Source: JANQRZ01 sp965215165
GTDB lineage: Bacteria > Bacteroidota > Rhodothermia > Rhodothermales > JANQRZ01
DNA: 64,000 bases
Reading direction: 5' to 3'
Assembly (NCBI GenBank): GCA_965215165.1
Contig: CBDCCX010000006.1
Span: 1,798,001-1,862,000 of the forward strand
Shown here: positions 41,458-50,245 of the stretch, in pieces
Layout: every line of letters starts with the position of its first letter
How positions within the stretch are numbered: the first letter of the stretch is position 1
Position numbers and translations under genes: made by a program
The notes under the pieces: generated by a model
What the model saw: the letters and a program-made list of their open reading frames with translations, nothing else
Database searches by the model: none
Told to the model about the DNA's origin: nothing

Positions 41458-43692
41458 CTACCGGCCCATCACCATCGCGCCGGTGCGAAGCTCCTCGACG
41501 AGCCGCTCGGCGTCGTAGACCGCCTCGAGCGCCTCCATCATCCCGCGCGAGTCCACGCCGACGGTGCGGTTCTGCTCGGGCAGGTAGATGTAGTCGCCCG
41601 GCAGGCTCTGGATGTTGCCGTCGAAGGCGATCCCGACGATCTCGAGGTCCCGGTTGAGCATCGGCGAGCCGGAGTTGCCGCCGATGATATCGTTCGTCGT
41701 GACGAAGTTGTACGGCGTCGTCAGGTCGAGGTCGGCTGGGATGGGGAGCCAGGAGCCGGGGAGGGTGAAGAACTGCGCGTTGTCGGCGTCGGGCTGGAAC
41801 GCGTAGTGGCGGTCGTAGAGTCCGTAGAACGACGTGTAGGGCGGGGCGACGGTGCCGTTGTAGGGGTAGCCTTGCACCACGCCGTCGTTGATGCGGAGCG
41901 AGAAGGTCGCGTCCGGCGGGATGTCGGTGCCGTAGACCTCGAAGCGCGCCCGCCCGAGCTGGCCCGAGAGCTCGCTGGCCTGCGCGCCGAGCACCGCCGC
42001 CTGCTGCTGGAAGGCGATGTAGCGCGGCCAGATCGCCGCCGCGATGGCGAGCGCTGGGTCGCCAGCGGCCGTCAGGTCGCCGTCGAACGCGGCCTCGGTG
42101 CCGGCCGCCGTGGCGAAGGCCGACGCCGAGACGAGCGCCTGCGCCCGCTGGGCCGGCGAGCTACCGGCGAGCGCGGTGCGGACCACCTCGTCGTCCTGCC
42201 CGAAGTAGTAGGCGAAGTCTTGCAGCCGCGCCTCGGTGAGGGCGACCTCGAGGTCCGTCGGCCGCCCGTCCTCGACGCTCGTCGCGGCCTCGCGGAAGCG
42301 GGGGTTCTGCGTCTGGGCGAAGGCGTAGGCGTTGAGCGCACGCGAGAGCGTGTTCGACGCCACCGACGCGCCCGGCCGCATCCCGGCGAAGGCCCCGAGC
42401 TCGGCCCCGAAGGCCCGCGCCTCCTGCCGGTTCTGGGCGACCTCGCCGAAGAGCGACCCGTACTTGGCGCGGAGCGCAGGGTCGGCCTCGACGCGCTGCC
42501 GGAAGGCGCGCTCGGCGGCTCCACGCCGGGCGATCACGTAGGGGTCGCGCAGGCCCTCGACGCGGCCGGTGTAGGCTTTGCGGCCGTTAGAGAGTGAGAA
42601 GTACGTGTCCTCGATCTCCGGCGTCGCCGGGTCGTCCGGGTTGGCGCGGACGTAGTCGAGGTAGAGGTCGCTGCGGGTCTCGAGGAGGCGGAGGGTGCTC
42701 GGCTCCTGCACGTCGCGGCGGTACTCGAGCTCCGAGACCGTCTGGAGGCGCGTCGTCGAGCCCGGATTGCCGATCACGAAGACGAGCTCGCCCGGCTCGG
42801 TGCCGTCGGCGCTCCAGGGGAAGTAGAACTCCGACGTGTCGACCGGCCGGCCGTCATCGCCGTAGGCGCGGAAGAGCGCGAAGTCGAGGCTGTAGCGCGG
42901 GTAGGTGAAGTTGTCCGGGTCGCCGCCGAAGAAGCCGACCTCGTCCTCGGGCGCGAACGCGAGGCGGACGTCGCCGTAGCGCCGAAAGGTGTAGGCCGAG
43001 TACTGGCCGCCGTTGTAGAACGTGACGACCTGGACGCGTATCCCGGCGTCCTCGCCGCCGGCCGCCGCGCCCATGCGCTCCTCGATGGCCTCGATGGCCT
43101 CCTGCCGGGCATTGATCCGCTCGGCGTCGGTCTCCATCGCCGCGGCGGCGTCGTCGATCTCGGCGGTCACGTCGGTGATCTCGATGAGCTGCTCCACGAA
43201 GAGGTCCTCGACCAAGCGCTCCTCGTCCAGGTCGTCGGCGAGGAAGCCGTCGCGGCCGAGGTTCTCGCCGTCTTCGGTGACCTGGGTCACGCTCTGGCGG
43301 GCGCAGTGGTGGTTGGTCAGGATGAGGCCGTTCGGGGAGACGAACGAGGCCGAGCAGTAGCTCGCGAAGCGGAGCGCGCCGAGGTGGGCGTGCTCGAACC
43401 AGTCGTCGTCGGGCGAGAAGCCGTAGGTCTCGGTGAGATAGGCGCGGGGCGGGTTGTCGAAGGTGAACATCCGGCCGTTGTCGAAGCGCCCGGCGCGGAC
43501 CGTGTCCGGGTCGAGGAGCAGCGGCGCAGTCATGCCTATCGGCCTATCGCTCGCCGCCTCCATCATCTCGTCGCCCATCGGTTGGTCCGACGGGGGCGGC
43601 GTCGTGGGCGGCTCGGCGGTAACGACCTCGGTGCCGGAGCAGGCGGCCAGCGCGAGGGCCAGCAGGAGGAAAAGCGTGGGGACTCGGTACAT
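41458..43692 (-). CDS. S46-family dipeptidyl peptidase (DPP7-like), lipoprotein
   Basis: 744 aa. The start at 43692 (MYRVPTLFLLLALALAACSG) gives a lipobox with Cys18; the longer frame upstream overlaps the tRNA gene. The catalytic His is in LTNHHCARQSV (NHHC at 127-130), and the nucleophile Ser is in GGNSGSPML near the C-terminus. S46 enzymes release dipeptides from peptide N-termini in the periplasm or cell surface of Bacteroidota. The residue after FD in AFDGNIQSLPG is Gly as in DPP7, not Arg as in DPP11, suggesting hydrophobic rather than acidic P1 preference. It probably feeds on peptides made by the secreted proteases. Confidence 0.93.
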   Translation of the reverse strand: MYRVPTLFLLLALALAACSGTEVVTAEPPTTPPPSDQPMGDEMMEAASDRPIGMTAPLLLDPDTVRAGRFDNGRMFTFDNPPRAYLTETYGFSPDDDWFEHAHLGALRFASYCSASFVSPNGLILTNHHCARQSVTQVTEDGENLGRDGFLADDLDEERLVEDLFVEQLIEITDVTAEIDDAAAAMETDAERINARQEAIEAIEERMGAAAGGEDAGIRVQVVTFYNGGQYSAYTFRRYGDVRLAFAPEDEVGFFGGDPDNFTYPRYSLDFALFRAYGDDGRPVDTSEFYFPWSADGTEPGELVFVIGNPGSTTRLQTVSELEYRRDVQEPSTLRLLETRSDLYLDYVRANPDDPATPEIEDTYFSLSNGRKAYTGRVEGLRDPYVIARRGAAERAFRQRVEADPALRAKYGSLFGEVAQNRQEARAFGAELGAFAGMRPGASVASNTLSRALNAYAFAQTQNPRFREAATSVEDGRPTDLEVALTEARLQDFAYYFGQDDEVVRTALAGSSPAQRAQALVSASAFATAAGTEAAFDGDLTAAGDPALAIAAAIWPRYIAFQQQAAVLGAQASELSGQLGRARFEVYGTDIPPDATFSLRINDGVVQGYPYNGTVAPPYTSFYGLYDRHYAFQPDADNAQFFTLPGSWLPIPADLDLTTPYNFVTTNDIIGGNSGSPMLNRDLEIVGIAFDGNIQSLPGDYIYLPEQNRTVGVDSRGMMEALEAVYDAERLVEELRTGAMVMGR

Positions 43693-43733
43693 GGATTCAG
43701 GCGGTTGGAGGGAGAGCGTTGCGGACGGCGACG

Positions 43734-43741
43734 TATATTGG
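43734..43741 (+). promoter_or_regulatory. -10 element of the tRNA-Leu gene
   Basis: TATATTGG fits the TAnnTTTG box and lies 26 nt before the tRNA 5' end. The same octamer is found on the minus strand before the M12B-like protease (58126-58133). A -33 TTG at the usual spacing is not clear. Confidence 0.5.
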
Positions 43742-43767
43742 CGGCCGCCGCTGACGGTGGCACTTCT

Positions 43768-43850
43768 GCGAGAGTGGCGGAATGGCAGACGCGCCAGATT
43801 TAGGATCTGGTGGGGTAACACCCGTGGGGGTTCGAGTCCCCCCTTTCGCA
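43768..43850 (+). tRNA. tRNA-Leu (anticodon UAG)
   Basis: 83 nt. Acceptor arm GCGAGAG / CTTTCGC with one G-T pair and discriminator A at 43850. The anticodon stem is CCAGA / TCTGG (43794-43798 and 43806-43810), and the loop TTTAGGA gives anticodon TAG at 43801-43803. A long variable arm (TGGGGTAACACCCG) marks it as class II, and the T arm contains GGGGGTTCGAGTCCCCC. CCA is not encoded, so the nucleotidyltransferase and RNase Z (rnz here) are needed for maturation. Confidence 0.95.
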
Positions 43851-43947
43851 CTACAGGCACGAACGTCAGCCCGGCCGGCGCAAGATAGCCGCTGCCGGGC
43901 TTTTCGTTTCACCTCGCGGCTCGCTCTAGCGCACTTACCCGCCCCCG

Positions 43948-46032
43948 ATGCGTCTGCCTCTGCTCGCCGCCTGCCTCGTCGCCCTCGCGGGCTGCGCCCT
44001 GCTCCGATCCGAGGCACCGCCGCCCGAGCCGCCCCGCGCGGAGCGCGCTACCGGCCGGCCCAGCGATGGCCTCCTCGAACGGCCTGACCTCCAAGCCGTC
44101 GTCGAGCGCCAGACCCGGCGCGACACCTCGGCGCTGCGGGCCTTTCTGACGGACGAGGACCCTGCCGTTCGGGCGAGGGCCGCCCTCGCGGTCGGCTCGG
44201 TGCAGGACCTGGGCGCGGTGCCGATTCTGCTCCGCCTCCTCGGCGACTCGGACGCCCAGGTGAGAGCCGACGCCGCCTTCGCCCTCGGCCAGAGCGCGGA
44301 CTCGACCGCCGCGCTCTCGCTCCTCGACGCGCTCCGCGCCGAGCGCGAGCACACGGTGCAGCGCCTGCTGCTCGACGCCCTCGGCAAGACCGGCGGCCAG
44401 GCGACGCTCACGGCCCTGCCGGACGTACCGCTCGACCCGGCCCTCGATCCAGCCCGCGCGCTCGCCATCGCCCGCTACGGGCTGCGCGGCGTGCACGACC
44501 GCGCCGCTACCGCTTGGCTCGCCGCTCGCCTCCTCGCGCCCGACGCCGGCCTCCGTGAGAACGCCGCCTACGTCTTCGGCCGGCTGCGCGACCCGGCCCC
44601 GTGGCAGCACGTCGAGCGCGCGGTGCTCGATGCCGCCGCCAACCTCTCGGCCGGCGACGCTGGGCAGATGCACCTCGCCTCGGCGCTCGGCCGGCTCAAC
44701 CCGGCCGTCGGCGTACCGCGCCTGCTGCCGCTTCTAAGCGCGAGCGACGACTGGCGCGTCCGCACGAACGCCGCCCGCGCCCTCGCCCGGCCCGATGCCT
44801 CCGAGGTCGTCCAGGACGCCCTCCTCGCTGCCCTCAACGACCCCTCGGCTCACGTCTCCATAACGGCCGCCGGGGCGCTCGCGGACGTAGAAACGCTCTC
44901 CGCCGAGCGGCTCGACCGGGTGGAAGCGGCGATGGAGCGGCACGGCTCGGCGTGGCCGCGCTGGACAGCGCTCGTGCCTGCTCTCGTGCGAGGCGGCCGG
45001 ATCGAGACGGCGCTGCGGCGGATAGCCACTCTCACGCCGTCTGAAAACCTCCCCTTCGCCCGCGCCGCTGCCCTCGCCGGTCTCGCCGAGGCCGACGACG
45101 CTGCGGTGACGACCGCTCTCACCGAGGCGGCCCGAGACGACGATCCACGCGTGGCCTACGCCGCGCTCGAGGCGCTCAAGGCCGGCTGGAGGCGCGACCG
45201 CACGAGCGGGCGAGCGCCGTTCTACTTCGGCCTCTTCGCCGAGGCGCTCCGGCGGCGTGACCTCGCCACGGCCTACGCCGCCGCCCCCGTTCTCGGAGAT
45301 TCGCTCTTCCGCCCCCTCGGCGCGTCGGCTGTGCTGCGCGAGACCTATGCCGAGATGGAGACGCCTGCCGACATCGAGCCGATGGTCGAGATCGTCCGCG
45401 CCCTCGGCGAGATCCGCGACACGACCGCCGTCCCGTTCCTGCTCGACGTGGCGCTCGAGGGCCCGCACCCGACCATCCGGCAGGCCGCCGCCGCCACGCT
45501 CAGCGAGCGCTTCGGGCGCGGCGTGGACTTCGAGGCGACGGGGCTCGCCACGCCTGCCTTTCCGGCGCTCGACTGGTCCTACCTCCGCACCCTCGGACGC
45601 TACCCGCTGCTGACCCTCGACACCGACCGGGGCACGGTCGTGATCGAGCTCAACACCGAGGCCGCGACGCTGACCGTGCAGGAGATCACCCGCAACGCGG
45701 AGGCCGGGCGCTACGACGGGGTCCCGTTCCACCGCGTCGTCCCCAACTTCGTGGTCCAGGGCGGCGACTACGTCCGGGCCGACGGCTTCGGCGGGCCGGG
45801 GGCGTTCCTCCCGAGCGAGTTCGCCCGCCTGCCCTACGCGCGCGGCACCATCGGCATGGCCTCGGCCGGCAAGGACACCGAAGGGTCGCAGTTCTTCGTC
45901 ACCCACTCGGCGCAGCCCCACCTTGATGGCCGCTACACCGCCTTTGGCCGCGTCCTCCAGGGACAGAACGTGGTAGACCAACTCCGCCAGGGCGACCGCG
46001 TGCTGGAGGTACGAGTGACGCGCGATGAGTGA
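43948..46032 (+). CDS. HEAT-repeat lipoprotein fused to a cyclophilin-type PPIase
   Basis: 694 aa. Lipobox LAGC gives acylated Cys16. Residues 40-520 are a series of HEAT/Armadillo-type repeats (DPAVRARAALAVGSVQDL; DAQVRADAAFALGQSADS; DWRVRTNAARALARPDAS). Residues 550-694 are a cyclophilin domain (VPFHRVVPNFVVQGGDY, GSQFFVTHSAQPHLDGRYTA), which isomerises peptidyl-prolyl bonds. The protein is thus a membrane-tethered periplasmic folding factor with a large protein-binding solenoid. It follows the tRNA gene by about 100 nt. Its stop codon overlaps an end of a heptamer repeat. Confidence 0.93.
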   Translation: MRLPLLAACLVALAGCALLRSEAPPPEPPRAERATGRPSDGLLERPDLQAVVERQTRRDTSALRAFLTDEDPAVRARAALAVGSVQDLGAVPILLRLLGDSDAQVRADAAFALGQSADSTAALSLLDALRAEREHTVQRLLLDALGKTGGQATLTALPDVPLDPALDPARALAIARYGLRGVHDRAATAWLAARLLAPDAGLRENAAYVFGRLRDPAPWQHVERAVLDAAANLSAGDAGQMHLASALGRLNPAVGVPRLLPLLSASDDWRVRTNAARALARPDASEVVQDALLAALNDPSAHVSITAAGALADVETLSAERLDRVEAAMERHGSAWPRWTALVPALVRGGRIETALRRIATLTPSENLPFARAAALAGLAEADDAAVTTALTEAARDDDPRVAYAALEALKAGWRRDRTSGRAPFYFGLFAEALRRRDLATAYAAAPVLGDSLFRPLGASAVLRETYAEMETPADIEPMVEIVRALGEIRDTTAVPFLLDVALEGPHPTIRQAAAATLSERFGRGVDFEATGLATPAFPALDWSYLRTLGRYPLLTLDTDRGTVVIELNTEAATLTVQEITRNAEAGRYDGVPFHRVVPNFVVQGGDYVRADGFGGPGAFLPSEFARLPYARGTIGMASAGKDTEGSQFFVTHSAQPHLDGRYTAFGRVLQGQNVVDQLRQGDRVLEVRVTRDE

Positions 46033-46087
46033 CGACTGGGCGTTGATAGCTCGTCATTCGCCGTTCGTCATTCGCCGTTCGTCACTC
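46027..46087. repeat. Heptamer array between convergent genes
   Basis: Five units in phase at 46051-46085: TCGTCAT TCGCCGT TCGTCAT TCGCCGT TCGTCAC. GAGTGACGA on the left (about 46027-46035) is the reverse complement of TCGTCACTC on the right (46079-46087). The stop codon of the cyclophilin gene (46030-46032) and that of the DUF4835 gene (46082-46084, minus strand) each lie in one of these end pieces. Confidence 0.75.
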
Positions 46088-46981
46088 GAGGAGCTGGTCG
46101 TAGTCGCTGGAGCGGGCCGGGTCCATCTCGATCAGCATCGCGTAGAGCTGGTTCTTGACCTCGTCGGCCTCGCCGAACAGCTGGACGAGCTCGCTGGCCT
46201 TCGTGGCGAAGAACAGGTCCGAGGCGTATTTGCGCGACACCTCCAGGAACAGCTCGTAGACGGCTTCGATGGCGGTGAAGCCGGTCGTCCACGCGGTCTC
46301 GGAGTCGCGCATGAACAGGTCGAGCGCGCCGAAGTGGTAGAGGAACGAGGCGCGGCGGAGGCCCTCGTAGCGCGGATCGAGGAGCTGGCGGACGAGGGTC
46401 GTGCGCGTCCGGTCGTCGCCGATGCTGACCCAGCCGGGGTCGCCTTGGGACTGGGCCAGCTCGGAAATCTCTCGGGCCTGGTCGAAGAAGCGGGTGCCGC
46501 CCAGCTCGGAGAACGAGTCGTAGTCGTAGCCGAGGATCAGGAACGCGTAGAAGTTCAGCACGCTCGTCAGCGCGTCGTAGCGGTTGGTGTCGAAGATCAG
46601 CGGCTGCCCGCGGTTGTACTGGAACTGCCACTGCGAGTCGATGGCCTGGAAGACGGTCGTGGAGCTGCCCGTGGCGTAGATCGGCCGCCGGCTGCCGACG
46701 ACGATCTGGGCCGTGAACCGGTCGAGCCCCTGCGCCTCGGTCAGCGTCACGTTGACCGTGCAGTCGATCCGCTCGACCTCGCGGAACCGGTCGTCCGTCC
46801 ACGAGCGCTGGTTGAGGTACTGCTCGATTTGGTCCTGGAGGTTGTTGAGGAACTCGAACTCGTTGCCGCCGATCTGCGTGAAGTCCACCCGGACCCGGCA
46901 CAGCAGCTCCTGCGCCGCCGCCGCCGGCGCGAGAGCGACGAGGCCGAGCAGCAGAACGAGAAAGCGGGGAAGGCAGTGCAT
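46082..46981 (-). CDS. DUF4835 (PorD-like) periplasmic protein
   Basis: 299 aa with a signal peptide (FLVLLLGLVALAPAAAA). The features LCRVRVDFTQIGGNEFEFLN, FTQIV-type strands, AFLILGYDYDSFSELGG and DRTRTTLVRQLLDPRYEGLR are typical of DUF4835, a Bacteroidota-specific family often annotated PorD and linked to T9SS or gliding. It ends DPARSSDYDQLLE. The role is probably envelope or secretion related, in line with the many T9SS cargoes nearby. The gene is convergent with the cyclophilin gene. Confidence 0.85.
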   Translation of the reverse strand: MHCLPRFLVLLLGLVALAPAAAAQELLCRVRVDFTQIGGNEFEFLNNLQDQIEQYLNQRSWTDDRFREVERIDCTVNVTLTEAQGLDRFTAQIVVGSRRPIYATGSSTTVFQAIDSQWQFQYNRGQPLIFDTNRYDALTSVLNFYAFLILGYDYDSFSELGGTRFFDQAREISELAQSQGDPGWVSIGDDRTRTTLVRQLLDPRYEGLRRASFLYHFGALDLFMRDSETAWTTGFTAIEAVYELFLEVSRKYASDLFFATKASELVQLFGEADEVKNQLYAMLIEMDPARSSDYDQLLE

Positions 46982-47068
46982 CGCAGTCGGGTCAGGCAGG
47001 GAGCGGGCAAGATAGCATCGGATGTTCTGCTTCGGAACGCGCCGCCCGCCCCACCTCGTGCCCGCCCG

Positions 47069-47089
47069 GCAGAAGACAGAAGACAGTAA
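47069..47089. repeat. Short heptamer-like repeat upstream of the DUF4835 gene
   Basis: GCAGAAG ACAGAAG ACAGTAA are three 7-nt units in phase. A looser 7-nt pattern (ACTCCAC TCTCCCA CTCTCTC) lies at 47134-47154 next to the ackA stop. It may be a decayed pair of inverted arrays of the same family as the others. Confidence 0.4.
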
Positions 47090-47152
47090 GGGGCCCAGCC
47101 AAGCGCACCGGCAGGCTTACATTTCCCGGTTTTACTCCACTCTCCCACTCTC

Positions 47153-48364
47153 TCAGACGTACGGCGACTGCCCCCGCGCGGCTGCGATCTTCTGCGTGTC
47201 GATCGCGATGACGAGCTCCTCGTTCGTCGGGATGGCCCAGACCTCGGTGGCGCTCGCCTCCGCCGAGATCCGGGCGGCCGTGCCGACGGCGGCCTCGTTG
47301 CGCGACGCGTCGATCTCGATGCCTAGCCCCTCGAGGCCGGCGCAGACCTGGGCGCGGATGCGCGGGCTGTTGGCCCCGATGCCGGCCGTGAAGACGAGCG
47401 CGTCGGCCCCGCCGAGCGCGGCGAGGTACTGCCCGACGTAGCCACGCGCCCGGTAGCAGAACACGTCGACCGCCTGGCGGCAGCGCACGTCGCCGTCGTC
47501 GGCTTCGGCGAGGAGGTCGCGCATGTCGGCGGCGTAGCCCGAGAGCCCGAGCAGGCCGCTGTACTTGTTCAGGAGGGTGTGGACCTCGGCGAGCGTCAGC
47601 TCCTCCTTCTCGACCAAGTCGAAGACGATGCTCGGGTCGAGGTCGCCGGAGCGGGTGCCCATCACGAGGCCGGCGAGCGGGGTCATCCCCATCGAGGTGT
47701 CCACGCTGCGGCCGTCGCGGATGGCGCACAGCGAGCAGCCGTTGCCGAGGTGCGCGGTGATGACGCGGGAGGCTCTTTTCTCGATCCCCGCCAGCCGGTA
47801 CAGCTCCCGGCTGACGTAGTAGTGGCTGGTGCCGTGAAAGCCGTAGCGGCGGATCTTGTGGCGGCGGTAGAGCCGGTTCGGGATCGCGTAGAGGTAGGCG
47901 TGCTCGGGGAGCGTCTGGTGGAACGCCGTGTCGAAGACGGCCACGTGGGGCACGTCCGGCAGCGCCGCCTGGGCTGCCCGGATGCCGCGCAGGTTGGCCG
48001 GGTTGTGGAGCGGCGCGAGGTCGAAGGCCTCGCGGATCGCCTCGATCACCTCGTCATCGATGAGCACCGAGTCGGCGAAGTGCTCGCCGCCGTGGACGAC
48101 GCGGTGCCCGACGGCGGCGATGGGGACGGTCGGCCGGTCGTCTCCCTCGAAGAGCGTGGTCATCACGAAGCGCAGGGCCTCGCCATGGTCGGCGGCCTGG
48201 AGCGCCTGCCGCTCGGGCTTCCCGTCGCCGAGCCGGACCGAGGCCAGCGACGAGACCGCGCCGATGCGCTCGACCTGCCCCTCGGCGAGCGTCTGGCGCG
48301 CCTCCACGTCGAGCACGTCGAACTTGAGCGACGACGAGCCGCAGTTGATGACGAGGACGACCAT
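47153..48364 (-). CDS. ackA: Acetate kinase
   Basis: 403 aa cytosolic enzyme converting acetyl phosphate and ADP to acetate and ATP, or the reverse. The N-terminal VLVINCGSSSLKFDV and the central AHLGNGCSLCAI with DTSMGMTPLAGLVMGTRSGD are the two family signatures; FTAGIGANSPRIRAQV and the C-terminal TNEELVIAIDT also match. Length is normal. A phosphotransacetylase gene is not adjacent. It is divergent from the small membrane protein, with heptamer repeats between. Confidence 0.97.
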   Translation of the reverse strand: MVVLVINCGSSSLKFDVLDVEARQTLAEGQVERIGAVSSLASVRLGDGKPERQALQAADHGEALRFVMTTLFEGDDRPTVPIAAVGHRVVHGGEHFADSVLIDDEVIEAIREAFDLAPLHNPANLRGIRAAQAALPDVPHVAVFDTAFHQTLPEHAYLYAIPNRLYRRHKIRRYGFHGTSHYYVSRELYRLAGIEKRASRVITAHLGNGCSLCAIRDGRSVDTSMGMTPLAGLVMGTRSGDLDPSIVFDLVEKEELTLAEVHTLLNKYSGLLGLSGYAADMRDLLAEADDGDVRCRQAVDVFCYRARGYVGQYLAALGGADALVFTAGIGANSPRIRAQVCAGLEGLGIEIDASRNEAAVGTAARISAEASATEVWAIPTNEELVIAIDTQKIAAARGQSPYV

Positions 48365-48391
48365 GCGGGCGACGAGGTTTGAGAGACTGTT

Positions 48392-48440
48392 GAGGATTCA
48401 GGATCGCGGGCTGCGAGCGGGCGACGGCGAGCGGGCGACT
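48392..48440. repeat. Heptamer array in the ackA divergent spacer
   Basis: Seven units in phase: GAGGATT CAGGATC GCGGGCT GCGAGCG GGCGACG GCGAGCG GGCGACT. The last four repeat with a 14-nt period. They lie in the promoter region of ackA (minus) and of the small membrane protein (plus), just before TACCTTA at 48446. Confidence 0.6.
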
Positions 48441-48486
48441 GATGATACCTTATCTCGCAGCTCATCCCGTGCAATTCGTCCTTCCT

Positions 48487-48702
48487 ATGGAGCCAAGCGA
48501 TCTCGACAACGTCCACTGGGTCATCTTCGGAGCCGTCGCCGGGTTCTTCCTGCTGGCGTTCGTCCTGCTCTACCCGGTGTACCGGTTCATCAACCGGGAG
48601 GAGGAGACGAGCCGCTCGTGGACGCCCGGCGAGATCGCCCGCCGCCAGCCGCGTGGCGACGGCAGCCCCGGCGACCCACCCGAGCCGGCCCCGCCTGTGT
48701 GA
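48487..48702 (+). CDS. Small single-span membrane protein
   Basis: 71 aa. ATG 48487 (MEPSDLDNVHWVIFGAVAGF) is preferred to ATG 48442 because the upstream codons overlap the likely -10 box TACCTTA at 48446. One membrane span (VIFGAVAGFFLLAFVLLYPVY, residues 12-32) is followed by a cytoplasmic tail rich in Arg, Glu and Pro. The function is unknown. It is convergent with the ComEA-like gene, 3 nt apart. Confidence 0.65.
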   Translation: MEPSDLDNVHWVIFGAVAGFFLLAFVLLYPVYRFINREEETSRSWTPGEIARRQPRGDGSPGDPPEPAPPV

Positions 48703-48705
48703 CGC

Positions 48706-49260
48706 CTAGCCGCCGCTCGCTAGCACTGGCGTGGCCTCCGCTGGCGCGTCTTCGATGAAGAGGTAGGGGGCCAGCTTCTCGAACGTCTTCGGGCCGATGC
48801 CTCTGACCCGGACGAGGTGGCCCGGCTGCGCGAAGTCGCCGTGCGCGTCGCGGTAGGCGACGATGCGACCGGCAAGCGCGGGGCCGATGCCGGGGAGCCG
48901 CTGGAGCAGGCGCTCCGAGGCCGTGTTCAGGTTCATCCGCACCGGCCTCGGCTTGGCCGAGCGCGGCGTCCTCCGCTCGCCCGTCTCGACCACCGCGACG
49001 GGCGTCGCCTCGTCGGGCGTGGCACCGTGCGCCTCGGCGTGCGCGGAGTCCGGCGCGGCGGCGGCGGCGTGGAGCGTGGCCGAGCGCGCCTGGAGGTCCG
49101 CCTCGAGCGCGGCGTAGTGGTCCGGGGTGTAGCGCAACGCCTGGTCCTGCCAGGTGCGGACACCGAGGCCGGCCAGGAGCAGGGCGGCGACGAAGAGTAG
49201 CGCCCCGGCTTCGGTGGCCGTGACGGCGAGGCGCTGCTGGAGCTTGTAGAGCGAAGGCAT
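48706..49260 (-). CDS. ComEA-like helix-hairpin-helix membrane protein
   Basis: 184 aa. An N-terminal span (GALLFVAALLLAGLGV, residues 19-34) is followed by an Ala/Glu-rich linker and a C-terminal (HhH)2 domain: MNLNTASERLLQRLPGIGPA and then LVRVRGIGPKTFEKLAPYLF. This is the ComEA arrangement, a DNA receptor at the membrane in transformable bacteria. Natural competence is not shown by other genes in the window. The start at 49260 (MPSLYKLQQRL) is the first Met before the span. Confidence 0.88.
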   Translation of the reverse strand: MPSLYKLQQRLAVTATEAGALLFVAALLLAGLGVRTWQDQALRYTPDHYAALEADLQARSATLHAAAAAPDSAHAEAHGATPDEATPVAVVETGERRTPRSAKPRPVRMNLNTASERLLQRLPGIGPALAGRIVAYRDAHGDFAQPGHLVRVRGIGPKTFEKLAPYLFIEDAPAEATPVLASGG

Positions 49261-49412
49261 GACGATCTCGGCGGTCCGTGTGGCGCTTCCATGTGGTGCT
49301 ATAGACCCGCAGCGACCCGGCGCGTAACCTCCGCCCCACATTTTCCCGGCACCCGGCCGACCGGCCGGCGTTGACTCCCGACGCCTCCTGCCGCCGCCCA
49401 CCCCCTCGCCTC

Positions 49413-50171
49413 ATGATCGTCCGCACCGACGCCGTCGTGCTCCGCACCCTCGAGTACAGCGAGACGAGCCTGATCGTCACCCTCTTCACGCGGCGGCACG
49501 GCCAAGTCACCGTCATGGCGAAGGGCGCGCGGCGGCCGAAGAGCCGCTTTGGCTCCGCGCTCCAGCCGATGGCCTACGTCCAGGTAGTCTACTACTACAA
49601 ACCCGGCCGCGGCCTCCAGACGCTCAAGGAGAGCGCGCACGTCCAGGTGCTCCACCGCCTCGGGGCCGACATCGAGAAGATCACCGTCGGCCTCCGGCTC
49701 GTGGAGCTCGTGCGGGCCCTCACCGGGGACCAGGAGGAGAACCCGCTCCTGTTCACGCTCCTCGTGCAGGCCCTGCTCCGGCTCGACGAGGCCACGGAGC
49801 GCGCGGCGAACGTGCTGCCCTCGTTCCAGCTCCGGCTCGCGGCCGTGCTCGGGTTCTCGCCAGACATCGAGCGCGAGGCCGTGCTCGCGCTCCCCGAGGC
49901 GGGCGGCGTGCTCGCGCTCGACACCGGGGCCGTGCTCCCGCCCGAGGCCGCGCCGCAGGCCGGGGTCCGCGCCGGGCGGCAGGCCCTCCGCGCCTTCGCC
50001 GTCTTCGCCCGCGCCGACCTCGACACGGCGCTGCGGATGGACCTCGGCGGCGACCTCCGCGCCGAGGTCAACCGCCTGGTGGACGCCTACCTGCGCTACC
50101 ACGTCGAGGACGCCTACCCGGACCGGGTCCGCAAAGTCGCCGGTCAACTCGCCGCTCCGGGTGGGACTTGA
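49413..50171 (+). CDS. recO: DNA repair protein RecO
   Basis: 252 aa. RecO binds single-stranded DNA and SSB and works with RecR to load RecA. The N-terminal OB fold (MIVRTDAVVLRTLEYSETSL; FTRRHGQVTVMAKGARRPKS) matches RecO exactly. The helical domain has no cysteine zinc cluster, as in many RecO outside Deinococcus. ATG 49413 fits the family start; an in-frame ATG at 49371 adds 14 unconserved residues. It is divergent from the ComEA-like gene. RecR lies elsewhere in the window at 18970. Confidence 0.93.
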   Translation: MIVRTDAVVLRTLEYSETSLIVTLFTRRHGQVTVMAKGARRPKSRFGSALQPMAYVQVVYYYKPGRGLQTLKESAHVQVLHRLGADIEKITVGLRLVELVRALTGDQEENPLLFTLLVQALLRLDEATERAANVLPSFQLRLAAVLGFSPDIEREAVLALPEAGGVLALDTGAVLPPEAAPQAGVRAGRQALRAFAVFARADLDTALRMDLGGDLRAEVNRLVDAYLRYHVEDAYPDRVRKVAGQLAAPGGT

Positions 50172-50245
50172 ACGGGTGCTCCTTGAGGCCTACAGACTCT
50201 TCCTCTCGGCCCGGAAGCGCCTGAGGGAAACGAGGGGGTCATCGT

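Noticed and set aside
43693..43860. N-terminal extension of the S46 peptidase
   Set aside because: It would run through the tRNA-Leu gene and place 56 residues before a clear lipoprotein signal peptide.
48706..49260. Proof of natural competence from the ComEA-like protein
   Set aside because: The HhH protein alone is not enough; no comEC, comF or pilus gene is in the window.
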